Shown: piece after piece, positions 1 through 9,273 of the stretch
Layout of the letters: each line of letters starts with the position of its first letter
Position numbering within the stretch: the stretch's first letter is position 1
Assembly: GCA_039889245.1 (NCBI GenBank)
Contig: JAZGVH010000002.1
Location: 4,340,001 to 4,404,000 of the forward strand
DNA: 64,000 bases
Direction: 5' to 3'
From: Dermatophilaceae bacterium Soc4.6
Lineage (GTDB): Bacteria; Actinomycetota; Actinomycetes; Actinomycetales; Dermatophilaceae
Program-made: the position numbers and the translations under genes
Notes under the pieces: model-generated
Seen by the model: only the letters and a program-made list of their open reading frames with translations
The model's database searches: none
Told to the model about the DNA's origin: nothing

Positions 1-765
1 CCTGCGCTCCCCGACGACGAGCTGGCCGCCATCCTGGTGACGCGCGCAGGCGGGCTCGCCGCCCGGCTGCGGGACGAGGGCCTGCAGGCGGAGCAAAAGA
101 CCTCCGTCTCTGACCTCGTGACGGCCGCCGATCGCGCGGCCGAGGCCTTCGTGACCCGGGCCCTGGAGCGCGCCAGGCCCGACGACGGCATCGTGGGGGA
201 GGAGGGCGCGCGGCGGCAGAGCCGCTCCGGGCGCACCTGGTTCATCGACCCGGTCGACGGCACCTACAACTTCTTCACGGGCTCCGACTACTGGTGCAGC
301 GCCCTCGCCCTGTGCGCCGGGCAGGAGGTGGTCCTGGGAGCTGTGCACCAGCCGGTGCCCGGCCATACCTGGGTGGGCGGCCCTGCTCGTCCCACCACCC
401 TCGACGGGGCACCGGTCGGGCCCCTTCCGGACGTCGACGCCGAAGACTGTGGCCTGGCGACGTACCTGCACCCGACCACCATGAGCCAGCCCGACATCCT
501 CGAGCCGTGGATGGCTGCGGCCCGCTCGGTCGCCACCATCAGGATGCTGGGCTCCTCCTCCTGCGACCTGGCCACGTTGTCGACCGGGCAGATCGGGCTC
601 TGGGCCCAGCACTCGGTCCTTCCCTGGGACTGGCACCCGGGTCAGGCTCTCGTGCTCGGCGCCGGTGGCGTCACGCGCGAGATCGCCCACCGGGGGCTGG
701 TCTGGCACGTCGCCGGCAGCCCCCGGGCGGTCGCGCAGATCGTGACAGCCCTGCAGTCCACCTGA
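1..765 (+). CDS. Inositol monophosphatase family phosphatase (5' end outside window)
   Basis: The reading frame is open from base 1, and the first possible start (GTG at 37) has in-frame coding-like sequence before it, so the true start probably lies upstream. The protein carries the marks of the Mg-dependent, Li-sensitive phosphatase superfamily. These are a GEEGA metal-binding glutamate segment, WFIDPVDGT (the DPxDGT motif, about base 240-270) and WDWHPG near the C-terminus (the WDxxPG motif). Family members hydrolyse inositol-1-phosphate, histidinol phosphate or related sugar phosphates in the cytoplasm; the sequence alone does not tell which. The gene converges on qcrB and is separated from it by a strong hairpin. 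Confidence 0.85.
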   Translation, partial: PALPDDELAAILVTRAGGLAARLRDEGLQAEQKTSVSDLVTAADRAAEAFVTRALERARPDDGIVGEEGARRQSRSGRTWFIDPVDGTYNFFTGSDYWCSALALCAGQEVVLGAVHQPVPGHTWVGGPARPTTLDGAPVGPLPDVDAEDCGLATYLHPTTMSQPDILEPWMAAARSVATIRMLGSSSCDLATLSTGQIGLWAQHSVLPWDWHPGQALVLGAGGVTREIAHRGLVWHVAGSPRAVAQIVTALQST

Positions 766-805
766 CCGGGGAGGAGCCACAGACACGCCGGGCACCCGAC
801 CTCGA

Positions 806-854
806 CGCCGCTGGGGCGGTCACTCCATCCTTCGGAGTGACCGCCCCAGCGGCG
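806..854. terminator. Perfect 21-bp inverted repeat between convergent genes
   Basis: Bases 806-826 are the exact reverse complement of 834-854, with a 7-nt loop at 827-833. It sits between two convergent stop codons (765 and 875), so it can serve both strands. There is no clear T-tract, which is common for actinobacterial terminators. Confidence 0.85.
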
Positions 855-874
855 AATTTGGGCTCAGGCGTCGA

Positions 875-2641
875 TCAGAGGTTCTCCTCGCGCTGACGCT
901 TGACCGACTCGTACTCCGAGGCCGGCAGAGCGGTGGACTCCTTCTCGGGAGCCGCCGGCAGGGCCTCGTGGTCACCGTGGTGAGCCGCCGCAGCCAGCTC
1001 GGTCGGGGTGACCGGGTTGACGACGTCCGTGTAGTAGAAGTGAGCCAGCTTGGCCCGCAGCCTGTCCTTGCGCGCCGCCGGGCTGGCGACGCCGTTGGCG
1101 TCGACGCTCGACTCCAGCACGTAGGGCTCGAGCGCCTCGTGCTGCACGTAGACGTAGCGCTCGAAGGCATCCAGCTCCTCGTGCTTCTCGAAGAACTTGC
1201 CCTCGGGGGTGCGGATGATGGTGCCGCTCTCCCGACCGTGCAGGACCGTCTCGCGGTCGTGGCGCTGCAGGCTCAGGCAGATCCGCTTGGTCACCCAGAA
1301 GGCCAGCGGGGGCACCACGAGCAGGGCGACCCGGAAGGTCTGGGTCAGGTCGTTGATCGACATGTGCAGCTTGATGGCCATGAGGTCGTTGCCGCTGGCG
1401 AAGAAGAGGATGAGGTAGAACGAGATCGCCATGACGCCGAGGCCGGTGCGGGTCGGTGCGTTGCGGGGGCGGTCGAGCAGGTGGTGCTCGCGCTTGTCAC
1501 CCGTGACCCACGACTCGATGAAGGGGTACGCCCCGGCGATGCCGTAGAGCACGGGGATGAGCAGGATGGCGCCCACGAAGACGTTCATGGTCCAGGTGCG
1601 GTCGAAGGCCACGAACTCGAACCAGCCCGGGACGAGGCGCAGGGCGCCGTCGGCGAAGCCCATGTACCAGTCGGGCTGAGCCCCAGCGGTGACCGGGGAC
1701 GGGTCGTAGGGGCCGTAGGCCCAGATCGGGTTGATCGTCACGAGCGCCGAGATGAGGGCGATGACGCCGAAGACCATGAAGAAGAAGCCACCAGCCTTGG
1801 CCATGTAGACCGGCATCAGGGGGTAGCCGACGACGTTGTTCTCGGTGCGACCCGGGCCGGGGTACTGGGTGTGCTTGTGGATCAGCACCAGCAGGATGTG
1901 GGCGGTGAAGAGACCCACGAGGATCGCCGGGATGAGCAGGATGTGGACCGAGTAGAGGCGCGGGATGATCGCCTCGCCCGGGAAGGGACCGTCGAACACC
2001 ATCCATGCGACGTAGCTGCCGACGATCGGGATCGACTGCATGAAGCCCTCGGCGGCGCGAAGGCCGGTGCCGGACAGGAGGTCGTCGGGCAGCGAGTAGC
2101 CGGCGAAGCCCTCGACGATGGACATCATCGACAGGATCGTGCCGATGACCCAGTTGATCTCACGGGGCTTGCGGAAGGCGCCGGTGAAGAAGACCCGGAA
2201 CATGTGGACGGTCACCGAGACGATGAACATCAGCGCGGCCCAGTGGTGGATCTGCCGGATCAGCAGGCCACCGCGGATGTCGAACGAGATGTCGAGCGAG
2301 GACCGGTAGGCGTCCGAGACCATGACGCCCTGGAGCGGGAGGTACGAGCCGTCATAGGGGACCAGGGTGGCGCTCGGGATGTACCAGAAGGTGAGGAAGG
2401 TGCCCGAGAGCAGGCAGATGATCATGGAGTACATGGCGATCTCGCCGAGCATGAAGGTCCAGTGGTCCGGGAAGACCTTCTTCAGCAGGAACGCGCCGAG
2501 CTTGGCGGCGCCAGTGCGGTCGTCGACCCAGCCGGCGACGCCGCCGGCCTTGCGGGCACCGTCGCTCATCACTCCGCTGGCGGGGACAGGATCGCCCTCA
2601 CGCAGCGAGGAGGCGGAGGTGCGGTCAGCTGTGGTGGTCAT
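875..2641 (-). CDS. qcrB: Cytochrome bc1 complex cytochrome b subunit QcrB
   Basis: Membrane cytochrome b of the menaquinol:cytochrome c oxidoreductase (complex III), which in actinobacteria forms a supercomplex with the aa3 oxidase. It is 588 residues long with multiple hydrophobic helices. Candidate haem ligands have the expected spacing: His132/His146 (13 residues between) and His233/His248 (14 between). The Qo-site motif reads PDWY, the actinobacterial variant of PEWY. The start codon overlaps the qcrA stop by one base (TGATG), so the two are translationally coupled. It is the last gene of ctaE-qcrC-qcrA-qcrB. Confidence 0.97.
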   Translation of the reverse strand: MTTTADRTSASSLREGDPVPASGVMSDGARKAGGVAGWVDDRTGAAKLGAFLLKKVFPDHWTFMLGEIAMYSMIICLLSGTFLTFWYIPSATLVPYDGSYLPLQGVMVSDAYRSSLDISFDIRGGLLIRQIHHWAALMFIVSVTVHMFRVFFTGAFRKPREINWVIGTILSMMSIVEGFAGYSLPDDLLSGTGLRAAEGFMQSIPIVGSYVAWMVFDGPFPGEAIIPRLYSVHILLIPAILVGLFTAHILLVLIHKHTQYPGPGRTENNVVGYPLMPVYMAKAGGFFFMVFGVIALISALVTINPIWAYGPYDPSPVTAGAQPDWYMGFADGALRLVPGWFEFVAFDRTWTMNVFVGAILLIPVLYGIAGAYPFIESWVTGDKREHHLLDRPRNAPTRTGLGVMAISFYLILFFASGNDLMAIKLHMSINDLTQTFRVALLVVPPLAFWVTKRICLSLQRHDRETVLHGRESGTIIRTPEGKFFEKHEELDAFERYVYVQHEALEPYVLESSVDANGVASPAARKDRLRAKLAHFYYTDVVNPVTPTELAAAAHHGDHEALPAAPEKESTALPASEYESVKRQREENL

Positions 2642-3732
2642 CAGCGCTCCCAGAAGCTCGGGCCGACGGGCTCTTTGAACCCTTCGGGGGCGACGAGGTA
2701 TCCCGCGTCGTCAACCTGGATCTTCAGCTGCGGAAGCGGACGCTTCGCCGGACCGAAGATGACGTTCATGTCGTTGGTCGCATCGAAGGTCGACTGGTGG
2801 CACGGGCAGAGCAGGTGGTGAGTCTGCTGCTCGTAGAGACCGACCGGGCATCCGACGTGGGTGCAGATCTTGGAGTAGGCGATGATGCCCTGATATCCCC
2901 AAGCCTGTGACTTCTCACCGGCTGCCCCTGGCATGAACTGCGAGGGGTCGAGCCGCATGAGCAGGACAGCCGCCTTGCCCTTGTCCTCGAGCACGTGCTC
3001 GGAGTCCTTGAGGGTCTCGGGCATGACGTGGAAGACCGAGCCGATGGTGACGTCGCTCGCCTTGATGGGAGTGCCCTCCGGGTCACGCATGAGCCGGATG
3101 GGCTCGCCCCCCGTAGGGATGTCCCACAGCGTCGAGCGCAGGCCCTCGAGGGCCTTCGTCGGGTTGCCGAGCGAGCCGGCGACCTGGAGGACGAACGGGA
3201 GGGCGAACAGCCCCAGCGCGCCGCCGAGCGAGGCCTTGATCAGCGGACGACGTCCGAGCTGGGCCTTCTCACCACCCTCGAGGATGATGCCCACGGCCTT
3301 CTGGCGCGTCGCGTCGTCGGACACCTGCGCGTGGCGCTCCTCGACGACCTCGTCGTCGGGCATCAGCGTCTTGGCCCAGTGGACCGCGCCGACGCCGATG
3401 CCGAAGAGCGAGATCGCCATGGTCACGCCGAGAGCGATGTTGAGCGCGTTGCCCTGACCGATCCCGGGGATGAAGACCGAGGCGCGGTTGTCGATGGCGA
3501 AGTAGGCCACGACGAAGGCCAGCGTCGCCAGCATGGAGATCCCGAAGAGCGTGGCGACCTGGCGCTCGGCCCGGTCAGCGGCCTTGGGGTCCTCGTCGGC
3601 CATGCGGTGCACGTGGGGAGGCAGGCCCGGGTCGTCGAAGCGCTCGGGGAGGCCGCCGGTCCCGAGGTGGTGTCCGTCGTCGAGGCGCACCATCTCGGTG
3701 CCTGTCGTGCTGGTGATCTCTTTGTCGCTCAT
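2641..3732 (-). CDS. qcrA: Cytochrome bc1 complex Rieske iron-sulfur subunit QcrA
   Basis: This is the Rieske [2Fe-2S] subunit that passes electrons from menaquinol to cytochrome c. The cluster ligands are visible as CTHVGC (about residues 290-295) and CPCHQS (about 309-314). The N-terminal part has three hydrophobic segments, as in actinobacterial QcrA, rather than the single anchor of mitochondrial proteins. I place the start at the ATG of MSDKEIT (3732), preceded by AGGA. The open frame runs on to 3858, but that extra piece is Arg-rich and unlike the family. The protein is 363 residues and is coupled to qcrB by a one-base overlap. Confidence 0.95.
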   Translation of the reverse strand: MSDKEITSTTGTEMVRLDDGHHLGTGGLPERFDDPGLPPHVHRMADEDPKAADRAERQVATLFGISMLATLAFVVAYFAIDNRASVFIPGIGQGNALNIALGVTMAISLFGIGVGAVHWAKTLMPDDEVVEERHAQVSDDATRQKAVGIILEGGEKAQLGRRPLIKASLGGALGLFALPFVLQVAGSLGNPTKALEGLRSTLWDIPTGGEPIRLMRDPEGTPIKASDVTIGSVFHVMPETLKDSEHVLEDKGKAAVLLMRLDPSQFMPGAAGEKSQAWGYQGIIAYSKICTHVGCPVGLYEQQTHHLLCPCHQSTFDATNDMNVIFGPAKRPLPQLKIQVDDAGYLVAPEGFKEPVGPSFWER

Positions 3733-3826
3733 GCCGTTGTCGATCCTGTCGAGTGGATACCAACAAGTGTGCCAAAGGCCGACGCGGAGCGCATGGGTGC
3801 TCCTGCGGCCGGTGAGGTGAGGGCGC

Positions 3827-4612
3827 TCATGCCGCCTTCTGGCCGAGCCACACCGCACAGGCGAGCATCAGACCGAGACCGAAGACCCAGATGAACAGGC
3901 CCTCGGAGACCGGGCCGAGGTTGCCGAGGGTCAGCCCGCCGACGTTCTGCTCGTTCTGCGTCGTGTTGAGGTAGGCGATGATCGCGTTCTTGCTCTCGGG
4001 GCTGATGTTCGCGTCATTGAAGACGGGCATCGACTGCGGCCCGCTGACCATGGCCTCGTAGACGTACCTGCCCTCGACGTTGGTCAGGGAGGGTGCGTAC
4101 TTGCCGCGGGTCAGCGCGCCGCCCGAGCCGGCGTAGTTGTGGCACATGGCGCAGTTGACGCGGAACAGCTCGCCGCCCTTGGCGACGTCGGCACCGTTGC
4201 CGCTCGTGTACTGCGTGCCGGGGACGGCGGGGCCGGGGCCCAGCGAGGCCACCCAGGCCGCCATGTCCGAGATCTGCTGCTGGGTGTACTTGACGTCGTC
4301 GTTGCGTTGCGCCTGCACGCCCGGGGCGGCGAGCGGCATCCGGCCCGTGCCGACCTGGAAGTCGACCGAGGCGGCGCCGACACCCACGAGGGTCGGTCCC
4401 GCGGCTGAGCCCTGGGCGTTCATGCCGTGGCAGGTCGCACAGTTCGCGAGGAAGAGCGACTTGCCCGCGGCCATGTTGCCGGCGGCGGCGACGGACGCCT
4501 CGGCCGGCTTGGGGGCGAGGAGCGAGTATGCCGCCCCGACGGCCAGGAGACCGAGGAGCAGGAGGATCGCGATCGCGGCGGGGTGACGGCGGCGTGCGGC
4601 CATGGCGTTCAA
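3827..4612 (-). CDS. qcrC: Cytochrome bc1 complex di-haem cytochrome c subunit QcrC
   Basis: The two CxxCH haem-c sites, CATCH (58-62) and CAMCH (154-158), identify the actinobacterial di-haem subunit that replaces both cytochrome c1 and soluble cytochrome c, wiring complex III directly to complex IV. An N-terminal hydrophobic segment (about 12-32) serves as signal or anchor, and a C-terminal transmembrane helix (about 237-257) anchors the protein, so both haem domains face outside. The start could be ATG 4612 or ATG 4603 (MAARRR). It lies between ctaE (76-nt gap) and qcrA (94-nt gap). Confidence 0.95.
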   Translation of the reverse strand: MNAMAARRRHPAAIAILLLLGLLAVGAAYSLLAPKPAEASVAAAGNMAAGKSLFLANCATCHGMNAQGSAAGPTLVGVGAASVDFQVGTGRMPLAAPGVQAQRNDDVKYTQQQISDMAAWVASLGPGPAVPGTQYTSGNGADVAKGGELFRVNCAMCHNYAGSGGALTRGKYAPSLTNVEGRYVYEAMVSGPQSMPVFNDANISPESKNAIIAYLNTTQNEQNVGGLTLGNLGPVSEGLFIWVFGLGLMLACAVWLGQKAA

Positions 4613-4688
4613 CGGGCTGTCCTCACGTGAGGGGTGGTCGAGGGTTCGGTCGAGACGGACACGGTGGCAGACGGCACGGTGGCGCGAC

Positions 4689-5378
4689 TCACTTGAGGAG
4701 GTAGATCGTCGCGAAGAGGGCCACCCACACCACGTCCACGAAGTGCCAGTAGTAAGACGTCACGACGGCCCCGAGGGCCTGCGTGTGGCTGTAGCGCTTC
4801 GTGGTGAAGGTGCGGGCGATGATCAGCAGGAAGGCGATGAGCCCACCGGTGACGTGGATGCCGTGGAACCCGGTCGTCATGTAGAACACCGAGCCGTAGC
4901 GGTCGGAGGCGAGCGTGACGCCCTCGCTGGTGAGCTCGGCGTACTCGAAGACCTGACCGGAGACGAAGATGGCTCCGAAGACGTAGGTGACGACGTACCA
5001 CTCACGCATGCCCCACGAGGGGCGGTTGCTGCCGCCGCGGCGCAGACCGTCGATGAATCCGGTCTGCCACAGCTTGCCGGTGCGTGCGGCCTGGCCGGCC
5101 TCGGCCTTCCAGACGCCGAGCTGGCACCAGAGCGACGAGATCACGAGGACGGCGCAGTTGGCCGACGCGAAGGGCACGTTCAGTTTCTCGGTCTGCTGCG
5201 CCCAGAGCTCGGGGGAGAGGGAGCGGATCTGGAAGTACATCGCGAAGAGACCAGCGAAGAACATGAGCTCGCTGGAGAGCCACACGATCGTGCCCACCGC
5301 GACCATGTCCGGCCTCGTGACCGCGCCCTGACCACCGGGGGCGGAGTGGGTTGAAGTTGCTGCCGTTGCTGTCGCCAC
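4689..5378 (-). CDS. ctaE: Cytochrome c oxidase subunit III CtaE
   Basis: Subunit III of the aa3-type cytochrome c oxidase, 229 residues and mostly membrane-embedded. Typical features are the [10 protein letters not shown] segment near residue 40, the FHGIHVTGG stretch and the C-terminal [10 protein letters not shown] helix. The start is a GTG. It opens the ctaE-qcrC-qcrA-qcrB operon, the standard actinobacterial arrangement coupling complexes III and IV. It diverges from the receiver-like gene at 5542, leaving a 163-bp shared upstream region. Confidence 0.96.
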   Translation of the reverse strand: MATATAATSTHSAPGGQGAVTRPDMVAVGTIVWLSSELMFFAGLFAMYFQIRSLSPELWAQQTEKLNVPFASANCAVLVISSLWCQLGVWKAEAGQAARTGKLWQTGFIDGLRRGGSNRPSWGMREWYVVTYVFGAIFVSGQVFEYAELTSEGVTLASDRYGSVFYMTTGFHGIHVTGGLIAFLLIIARTFTTKRYSHTQALGAVVTSYYWHFVDVVWVALFATIYLLK

Positions 5379-5528
5379 AATGACGAGTATGCCCGGTCGA
5401 CCGGCCGTTCGATACGCGGCCCCCCGGCGAGGCGCGCCACATCATCGGCAGCGAGCGGAGGGCCGGTCGGGACCGGCGGGTCGCGACGTGTGGAGGTGGC
5501 GGGTGACCGGCCTGCGCTCGCGGGCCGG

Positions 5529-5534
5529 TAGGCT
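5529..5534 (+). promoter_or_regulatory. -10 box for leaderless receiver-like gene
   Basis: TAGGCT lies 7 nt before the ATG at 5542. This spacing puts the transcript start at the start codon, as in leaderless actinobacterial mRNAs. Confidence 0.45.
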
Positions 5535-5541
5535 CGCGCGC

Positions 5542-6030
5542 ATGGCTGCTGCGCAGGTCTCACCGACGCCCTCGACCGATGTCTCGACCCGTCTCGCCAC
5601 CCCGTCCGGCGGGGGTGCAGGTGGTCCGTCGGCCCCGCGGCAGGTCCGCGTCCTGCTCTTCAGCAACGACGTGGCCACCCGAGACGCCGTGCGTCTCGGG
5701 GTGGGTAAGCGCCCGTCGAAGGACGTCGAGATCTCGTCGTGGCGCGAGGTCGCGACCCCTGCCGCGGCGGTGGCCGCCGTCGAGGCCGGTGGCCTCGACG
5801 TGCTCGTGCTCGACGGTGAGTCGTCGCCCATCGGAGGCCTGGGTCTGTGCAAGCAGCTGAAAAACGAGGTCTTCGACTGCCCACCCGTGCTCGTCCTGCT
5901 CGGTCGGCCCCAGGACGGCTGGCTCGCCGCGTGGTCGCAGGCCGACCTCGCCGTCCCGCACCCGCTCGACCCTGTGGCCCTGTCGCGGGCCGTGGCCGAG
6001 CTCGGGCGCCGGGCCCCGAGCGCCACCTGA
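5542..6030 (+). CDS. Receiver-domain-like response regulator protein
   Basis: A 162-residue protein with a disordered Pro/Thr-rich N-terminus (about 1-35), then a beta-alpha fold resembling a CheY receiver: VRVLLFSND, then LDVLVLDGE with an aspartate where the phospho-acceptor normally sits. There is no DNA-binding output domain, and no clear distal Lys/Thr pair could be placed, so it may be degenerate. I chose the ATG at 5542 because a -10 element lies 7 nt upstream and the longer frame (from 5380) is low-complexity. It is followed after 5 nt by trpD. Its partner kinase and role are unknown. Confidence 0.75.
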   Translation: MAAAQVSPTPSTDVSTRLATPSGGGAGGPSAPRQVRVLLFSNDVATRDAVRLGVGKRPSKDVEISSWREVATPAAAVAAVEAGGLDVLVLDGESSPIGGLGLCKQLKNEVFDCPPVLVLLGRPQDGWLAAWSQADLAVPHPLDPVALSRAVAELGRRAPSAT

Positions 6031-6035
6031 GCCCC

Positions 6036-7112
6036 ATGACGACGCCCGCGCCGGCCACCCCCCCGCCCGCCGAGGCCGTCACCTGGCCTGACGTCTTCAC
6101 GGCGCTGGTCGCCCGCGAGGACCTCGACGCGCGTCACGTCTCCTGGGTCATGGACACGATCATGGGAGGCGAGGCGAGCTCGGCTCAGGTTGCCGGCTTC
6201 CTGATGGCCCTGCGCGTCAAGGGTGAGTCGGTGGCGGAGATGCGCGCCCTGGCCGACCGGATGCTGGCCCACGCCCACCGCATCGAGGTCACCGGCCCCA
6301 GCCTCGACATCGTGGGCACCGGCGGAGACCGGCGCCACACGGTCAACATCTCGACCACTGCCGCCATGGTCGCGGCGGCGGCGGGGGTCACGGTCGTCAA
6401 GCACGGCAACCGGGCTGCCTCGTCGTCCTCGGGCTCGGCCGACGTCCTCGAGGCCCTCGGCATCGACCTGCGGCTGCCGGTCGAGCGCGTCGCGCAGGTG
6501 GCGGGGGAGGCCGGCATCACCTTCTGCTTCGCGCAGGTGTTCCACCCGTCGTTCCGGCACGCCGCGGAGGCGCGGGGCGCCCTGGGCATCGGGACGGCCT
6601 TCAACTTCCTCGGACCCCTCACGAACCCGGCCCAGCCGACGTATGCCGCGGTCGGGGTCGCCGACCCCCGGATGGCACCCATCGTGGCCGGTGTCTTCGC
6701 TGAGCGCGGGCGCGACGCAGCCGTCTTCCGCGGGGACGACGGGCTCGACGAGCTGACCCTGTCCACGACGTCGTCGGTGTGGTGGGTGCGCGCCGGGTCG
6801 GTGCGTGCGGTGACCCTCGACCCGACGAGGCTGGGTCTCGCGACGAGCCCGACCGAGAGCCTGCGCGGTGGCGACGCCGCTCACAACGCCCAGGTCGTGC
6901 GGGACGTGTTCGCCGGGGCGACCGGCCCCGTGCGTGACGCCGTGGTGCTCAACGCGGGCATAGCGCTCGCGCTGACGGCCACGGACCGCGGTCCCACCGA
7001 CGACGACCTGCACGCCGACGTGCGGGCGGGGATGGATCGGGCCGAGCAGGCCATCGACTCCGGCGCCGCCGCCGGCCTCGTCGACCGCTGGGTGGCCACT
7101 ACCCGGGCCTGA
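6036..7112 (+). CDS. trpD: Anthranilate phosphoribosyltransferase
   Basis: Second step of tryptophan biosynthesis: joins anthranilate to PRPP giving N-(5-phosphoribosyl)anthranilate. The PRPP-binding signature GTGGD is followed by NISTTAA and then KHGNRAASSSSGSAD, all in the order expected for TrpD. The 358-residue length from the ATG at 6036 is normal for the family; the open frame extends upstream only through the preceding gene. It lies alone, away from other trp genes, immediately downstream of the receiver-like gene, as in many actinobacteria where trpD neighbours ctaE. Confidence 0.95.
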   Translation: MTTPAPATPPPAEAVTWPDVFTALVAREDLDARHVSWVMDTIMGGEASSAQVAGFLMALRVKGESVAEMRALADRMLAHAHRIEVTGPSLDIVGTGGDRRHTVNISTTAAMVAAAAGVTVVKHGNRAASSSSGSADVLEALGIDLRLPVERVAQVAGEAGITFCFAQVFHPSFRHAAEARGALGIGTAFNFLGPLTNPAQPTYAAVGVADPRMAPIVAGVFAERGRDAAVFRGDDGLDELTLSTTSSVWWVRAGSVRAVTLDPTRLGLATSPTESLRGGDAAHNAQVVRDVFAGATGPVRDAVVLNAGIALALTATDRGPTDDDLHADVRAGMDRAEQAIDSGAAAGLVDRWVATTRA

Positions 7113-7151
7113 GGGGTCGCCGGCCCCCCCGGGTCGCTCGGGACCGTCGGG

Positions 7152-7430
7152 TCAGTCGAGACCGAGGCTGAACGCAGCCTCCAGGTCGTGCTGCGAGTAG
7201 GTGCGGAACGCGATGTGGGTCTCTGTGCCCACCACCCCGTCGACCTTGTTCAGCCGGTCGGCGATGACGTCGGCCAGGTCGTCGTGCTGGCGGACGCGGA
7301 TCATGGCGATCAGGTCGGCGCCACCGGTCACGGAGTAGACCTCGGTGACGCCGTCGAGGTCGGCGATGCCCTGGGCGACCTCGGGGATGCGGTCGACGTC
7401 ACAGCGGATGAGGACGATGGCGGTGATCAC
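7152..7430 (-). CDS. Stand-alone Lrp/AsnC ligand-binding (RAM) domain protein
   Basis: A 92-residue protein consisting only of the effector-binding alpha/beta domain of Lrp/AsnC regulators, with no helix-turn-helix. The recognisable core runs from VLIRCDVDRIPEVAQ through VTGGADLIAMIRV to the C-terminal FRTYSQHDLEA. Such proteins are thought to sense amino acids or to associate with full-length Lrp proteins; the target here is unknown. The start is GTG, with a TAGGCT -10 box 6 nt upstream that lies over the end of the preceding gene. Confidence 0.88.
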   Translation of the reverse strand: MITAIVLIRCDVDRIPEVAQGIADLDGVTEVYSVTGGADLIAMIRVRQHDDLADVIADRLNKVDGVVGTETHIAFRTYSQHDLEAAFSLGLD

Positions 7431-7434
7431 GTCG

Positions 7435-9201
7435 TCAGCCTACGGCGTGCCAGGGCTGGTCAGCCGGCGCCGGCGCCGGCGTCACGGGTGCCGGGTCGCG
7501 GTCGAAGGGCACGAGGTCGCCGCGCGCCGATGGCTCCATGAGGGCCCGGATCCCTGCCGCGCCTCCGACCGGGCACGACCACGTGCCCTCGATGTCGACG
7601 ATGCGGGTGCCGGGCTGCTCCAGCCAGCGCAGGACCAGCTCGGTCTCGTCGGCCGTGGCGGCGGGAACGGGGCCGGTGGGGGCCGCCACGACCTCGGCGG
7701 TCGCGCGCAGGCTGGCGACGTACGGCAGCGGGTCGGCGCCCCGGGGGCTGACCCCCGTGCCGGCAAGCCGACCGTGCCGCACACAGGCCAGCTCCCACCC
7801 GCCGTGCTCGGCACGCCGGGCGGCCACGAGCTCGGGGCTCGTGGCGAGCGGTGCGATGCGCTGGGCGCGAGCCATGCCGCGCACGAGGTGCAGGAGCCGG
7901 TCACGCACCGCTCCGGCGTCCTCGAACCGCTCCTGCTCCGACAGCTGCGCCATCCGCTGGTGCAGGGCCGAGGTCGCGGGTCGCGCGTCGCCGGCGAGCA
8001 GCGTGACCGCCTCGGCGACCACCTCGGCATACTCCTGCACGGTCTGACGACCCGAGCAGGGCGCCCCGCAGCGCCCCATCTCGACCAGGACGCACTCCGA
8101 CCCACCGCCGCGCGCGCTGAGGCGCGAGGTGCACTGGCGCAGGGGGATGACCTCGTGCACGGCCGCGACGGCCTCCTGCGCCGAGGCACGGGTGCGGAAC
8201 GGGCCGACGTACTGGGCGCCGTCGTTGCGCACCTGCCGCACGACGGAGAGCCGGGGGAAGACCTCGACGGTCAGCTTGACCCACACCGCGCGCTCGGGGT
8301 GCGTGGAGCGGCGGTTGTAGCGCGGCTTGTGGGCGGCGATCAGGCGCAGCTCGCGCACCTGGGCCTCGAGGGTCGTGGGACAGACGATGGGTTGGATGCT
8401 GGTGGCCAGCCCCACCATCTCGGCCATGCGGGTGCGCTGCTCCGACGCGGTGAAGTAGGTGCGGGCCCGCACCCGGATGTTGCGCGAGGTGCCGACGTAG
8501 AGCGGGCGACCGGTGGCGTCCTTGAAGACGTAGACCCCCGGGGCCGTGGGCAGGTCGTCGGCGAGGAAGCGCTTGCGACGCTGGGCCGGCGTCACCCGGG
8601 AGGTGTAGCTCGAGAGCTCCTCGAGGGTGTGCACCCCGAGGTTGCCCACCCGCTCCAGCAGCCCGTGGAGCACGTCGACAGTCGCTCGGGCGTCGTGCAG
8701 GGCGCGGTGGTCGGGGGTGGTCGTGGCGCCGAACAGGACGGCGAGCGACGACAGCTTGTGGTTACGGCACTCGTCACGGCTGACCAGCTGGCGGGCCAGG
8801 TGCACCGTGTCGACCACGCGGAACCCCGGCCACGGGTGGCCGGTGCCCGCCGCGGCCGCCTTGAGGAACGAGATGTCGAACCCCGCGTTGTGGGCCACGA
8901 GCACGGTGTCGCGGGCGAACTCGAGGAAGGCCGGGAGGACCGACTCGATGCGGGGAGCGCCGGCGACCATCGCGTCGGTGATGCCGGTCAGCACCTGGAT
9001 GAAGGCCGGGATGGGCGCACTCGGACGGACCAGCGTCTGGAACTCACCGAGCACCTGCCCACCGCGCACCTTGACCGCACCGACCTCGGTGATCGCGGAG
9101 GCGGAGGCGCTGCCGCCGGTGGTCTCGAGGTCGACGACGACGAACGTGACACCGGCCAACGCCGTGCCCAGCTCGTCGAGCGTGCCTTGGACCGCCTTCA
9201 T
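7435..9201 (-). CDS. DEDDh 3'-5' exonuclease fused to GIY-YIG (UvrC-like) domain
   Basis: A two-part DNA-repair-type protein of 588 residues. Residues about 20-185 form a DnaQ-like DEDDh exonuclease: VVVDLETTG supplies D and E, HNAGFDISFL the next aspartate, and HRALHDARAT the final H/D pair. Around 215-300 there is a GIY-YIG nuclease segment (APGVYVFKDATG, then LYVGTSRNIRVRARTYF), followed by a UvrC-like region. The family is common in actinobacteria (Rv2191 type) and its substrate is not settled. I prefer ATG 9201 because TACGGT lies 7 nt upstream; a GTG at 9225 with GAGG upstream is the alternative. Confidence 0.9.
   Translation of the reverse strand: MKAVQGTLDELGTALAGVTFVVVDLETTGGSASASAITEVGAVKVRGGQVLGEFQTLVRPSAPIPAFIQVLTGITDAMVAGAPRIESVLPAFLEFARDTVLVAHNAGFDISFLKAAAAGTGHPWPGFRVVDTVHLARQLVSRDECRNHKLSSLAVLFGATTTPDHRALHDARATVDVLHGLLERVGNLGVHTLEELSSYTSRVTPAQRRKRFLADDLPTAPGVYVFKDATGRPLYVGTSRNIRVRARTYFTASEQRTRMAEMVGLATSIQPIVCPTTLEAQVRELRLIAAHKPRYNRRSTHPERAVWVKLTVEVFPRLSVVRQVRNDGAQYVGPFRTRASAQEAVAAVHEVIPLRQCTSRLSARGGGSECVLVEMGRCGAPCSGRQTVQEYAEVVAEAVTLLAGDARPATSALHQRMAQLSEQERFEDAGAVRDRLLHLVRGMARAQRIAPLATSPELVAARRAEHGGWELACVRHGRLAGTGVSPRGADPLPYVASLRATAEVVAAPTGPVPAATADETELVLRWLEQPGTRIVDIEGTWSCPVGGAAGIRALMEPSARGDLVPFDRDPAPVTPAPAPADQPWHAVG
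7437..7442 (-). promoter_or_regulatory. -10 box for leaderless Lrp-domain gene
   Basis: TAGGCT on the minus strand, 6 nt before the GTG at 7430. It overlaps the stop region of the upstream gene, so the Lrp-type gene can be transcribed separately. Confidence 0.45.
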
Positions 9202-9208
9202 GTCCGAG

Positions 9209-9214
9209 ACCGTA
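9209..9214 (-). promoter_or_regulatory. -10 box for leaderless exonuclease/UvrC-like gene
   Basis: TACGGT on the minus strand ends 7 nt before the ATG at 9201, supporting that start over the GTG at 9225. Confidence 0.4.
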
Positions 9215-9273
9215 TGCCGGGCCACCGACAGGCCTCGTCAGGCGCGCCTGGAACGACCCTCTCGGGCCGCGGG

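Noticed and set aside
968-2821. 617-residue plus-strand frame opposite qcrB
   Set aside because: Antisense shadow of qcrB in GC-rich DNA: rich in Gly, Arg, Asp and Val with no domain, no ribosome site and no similarity to a family I know.
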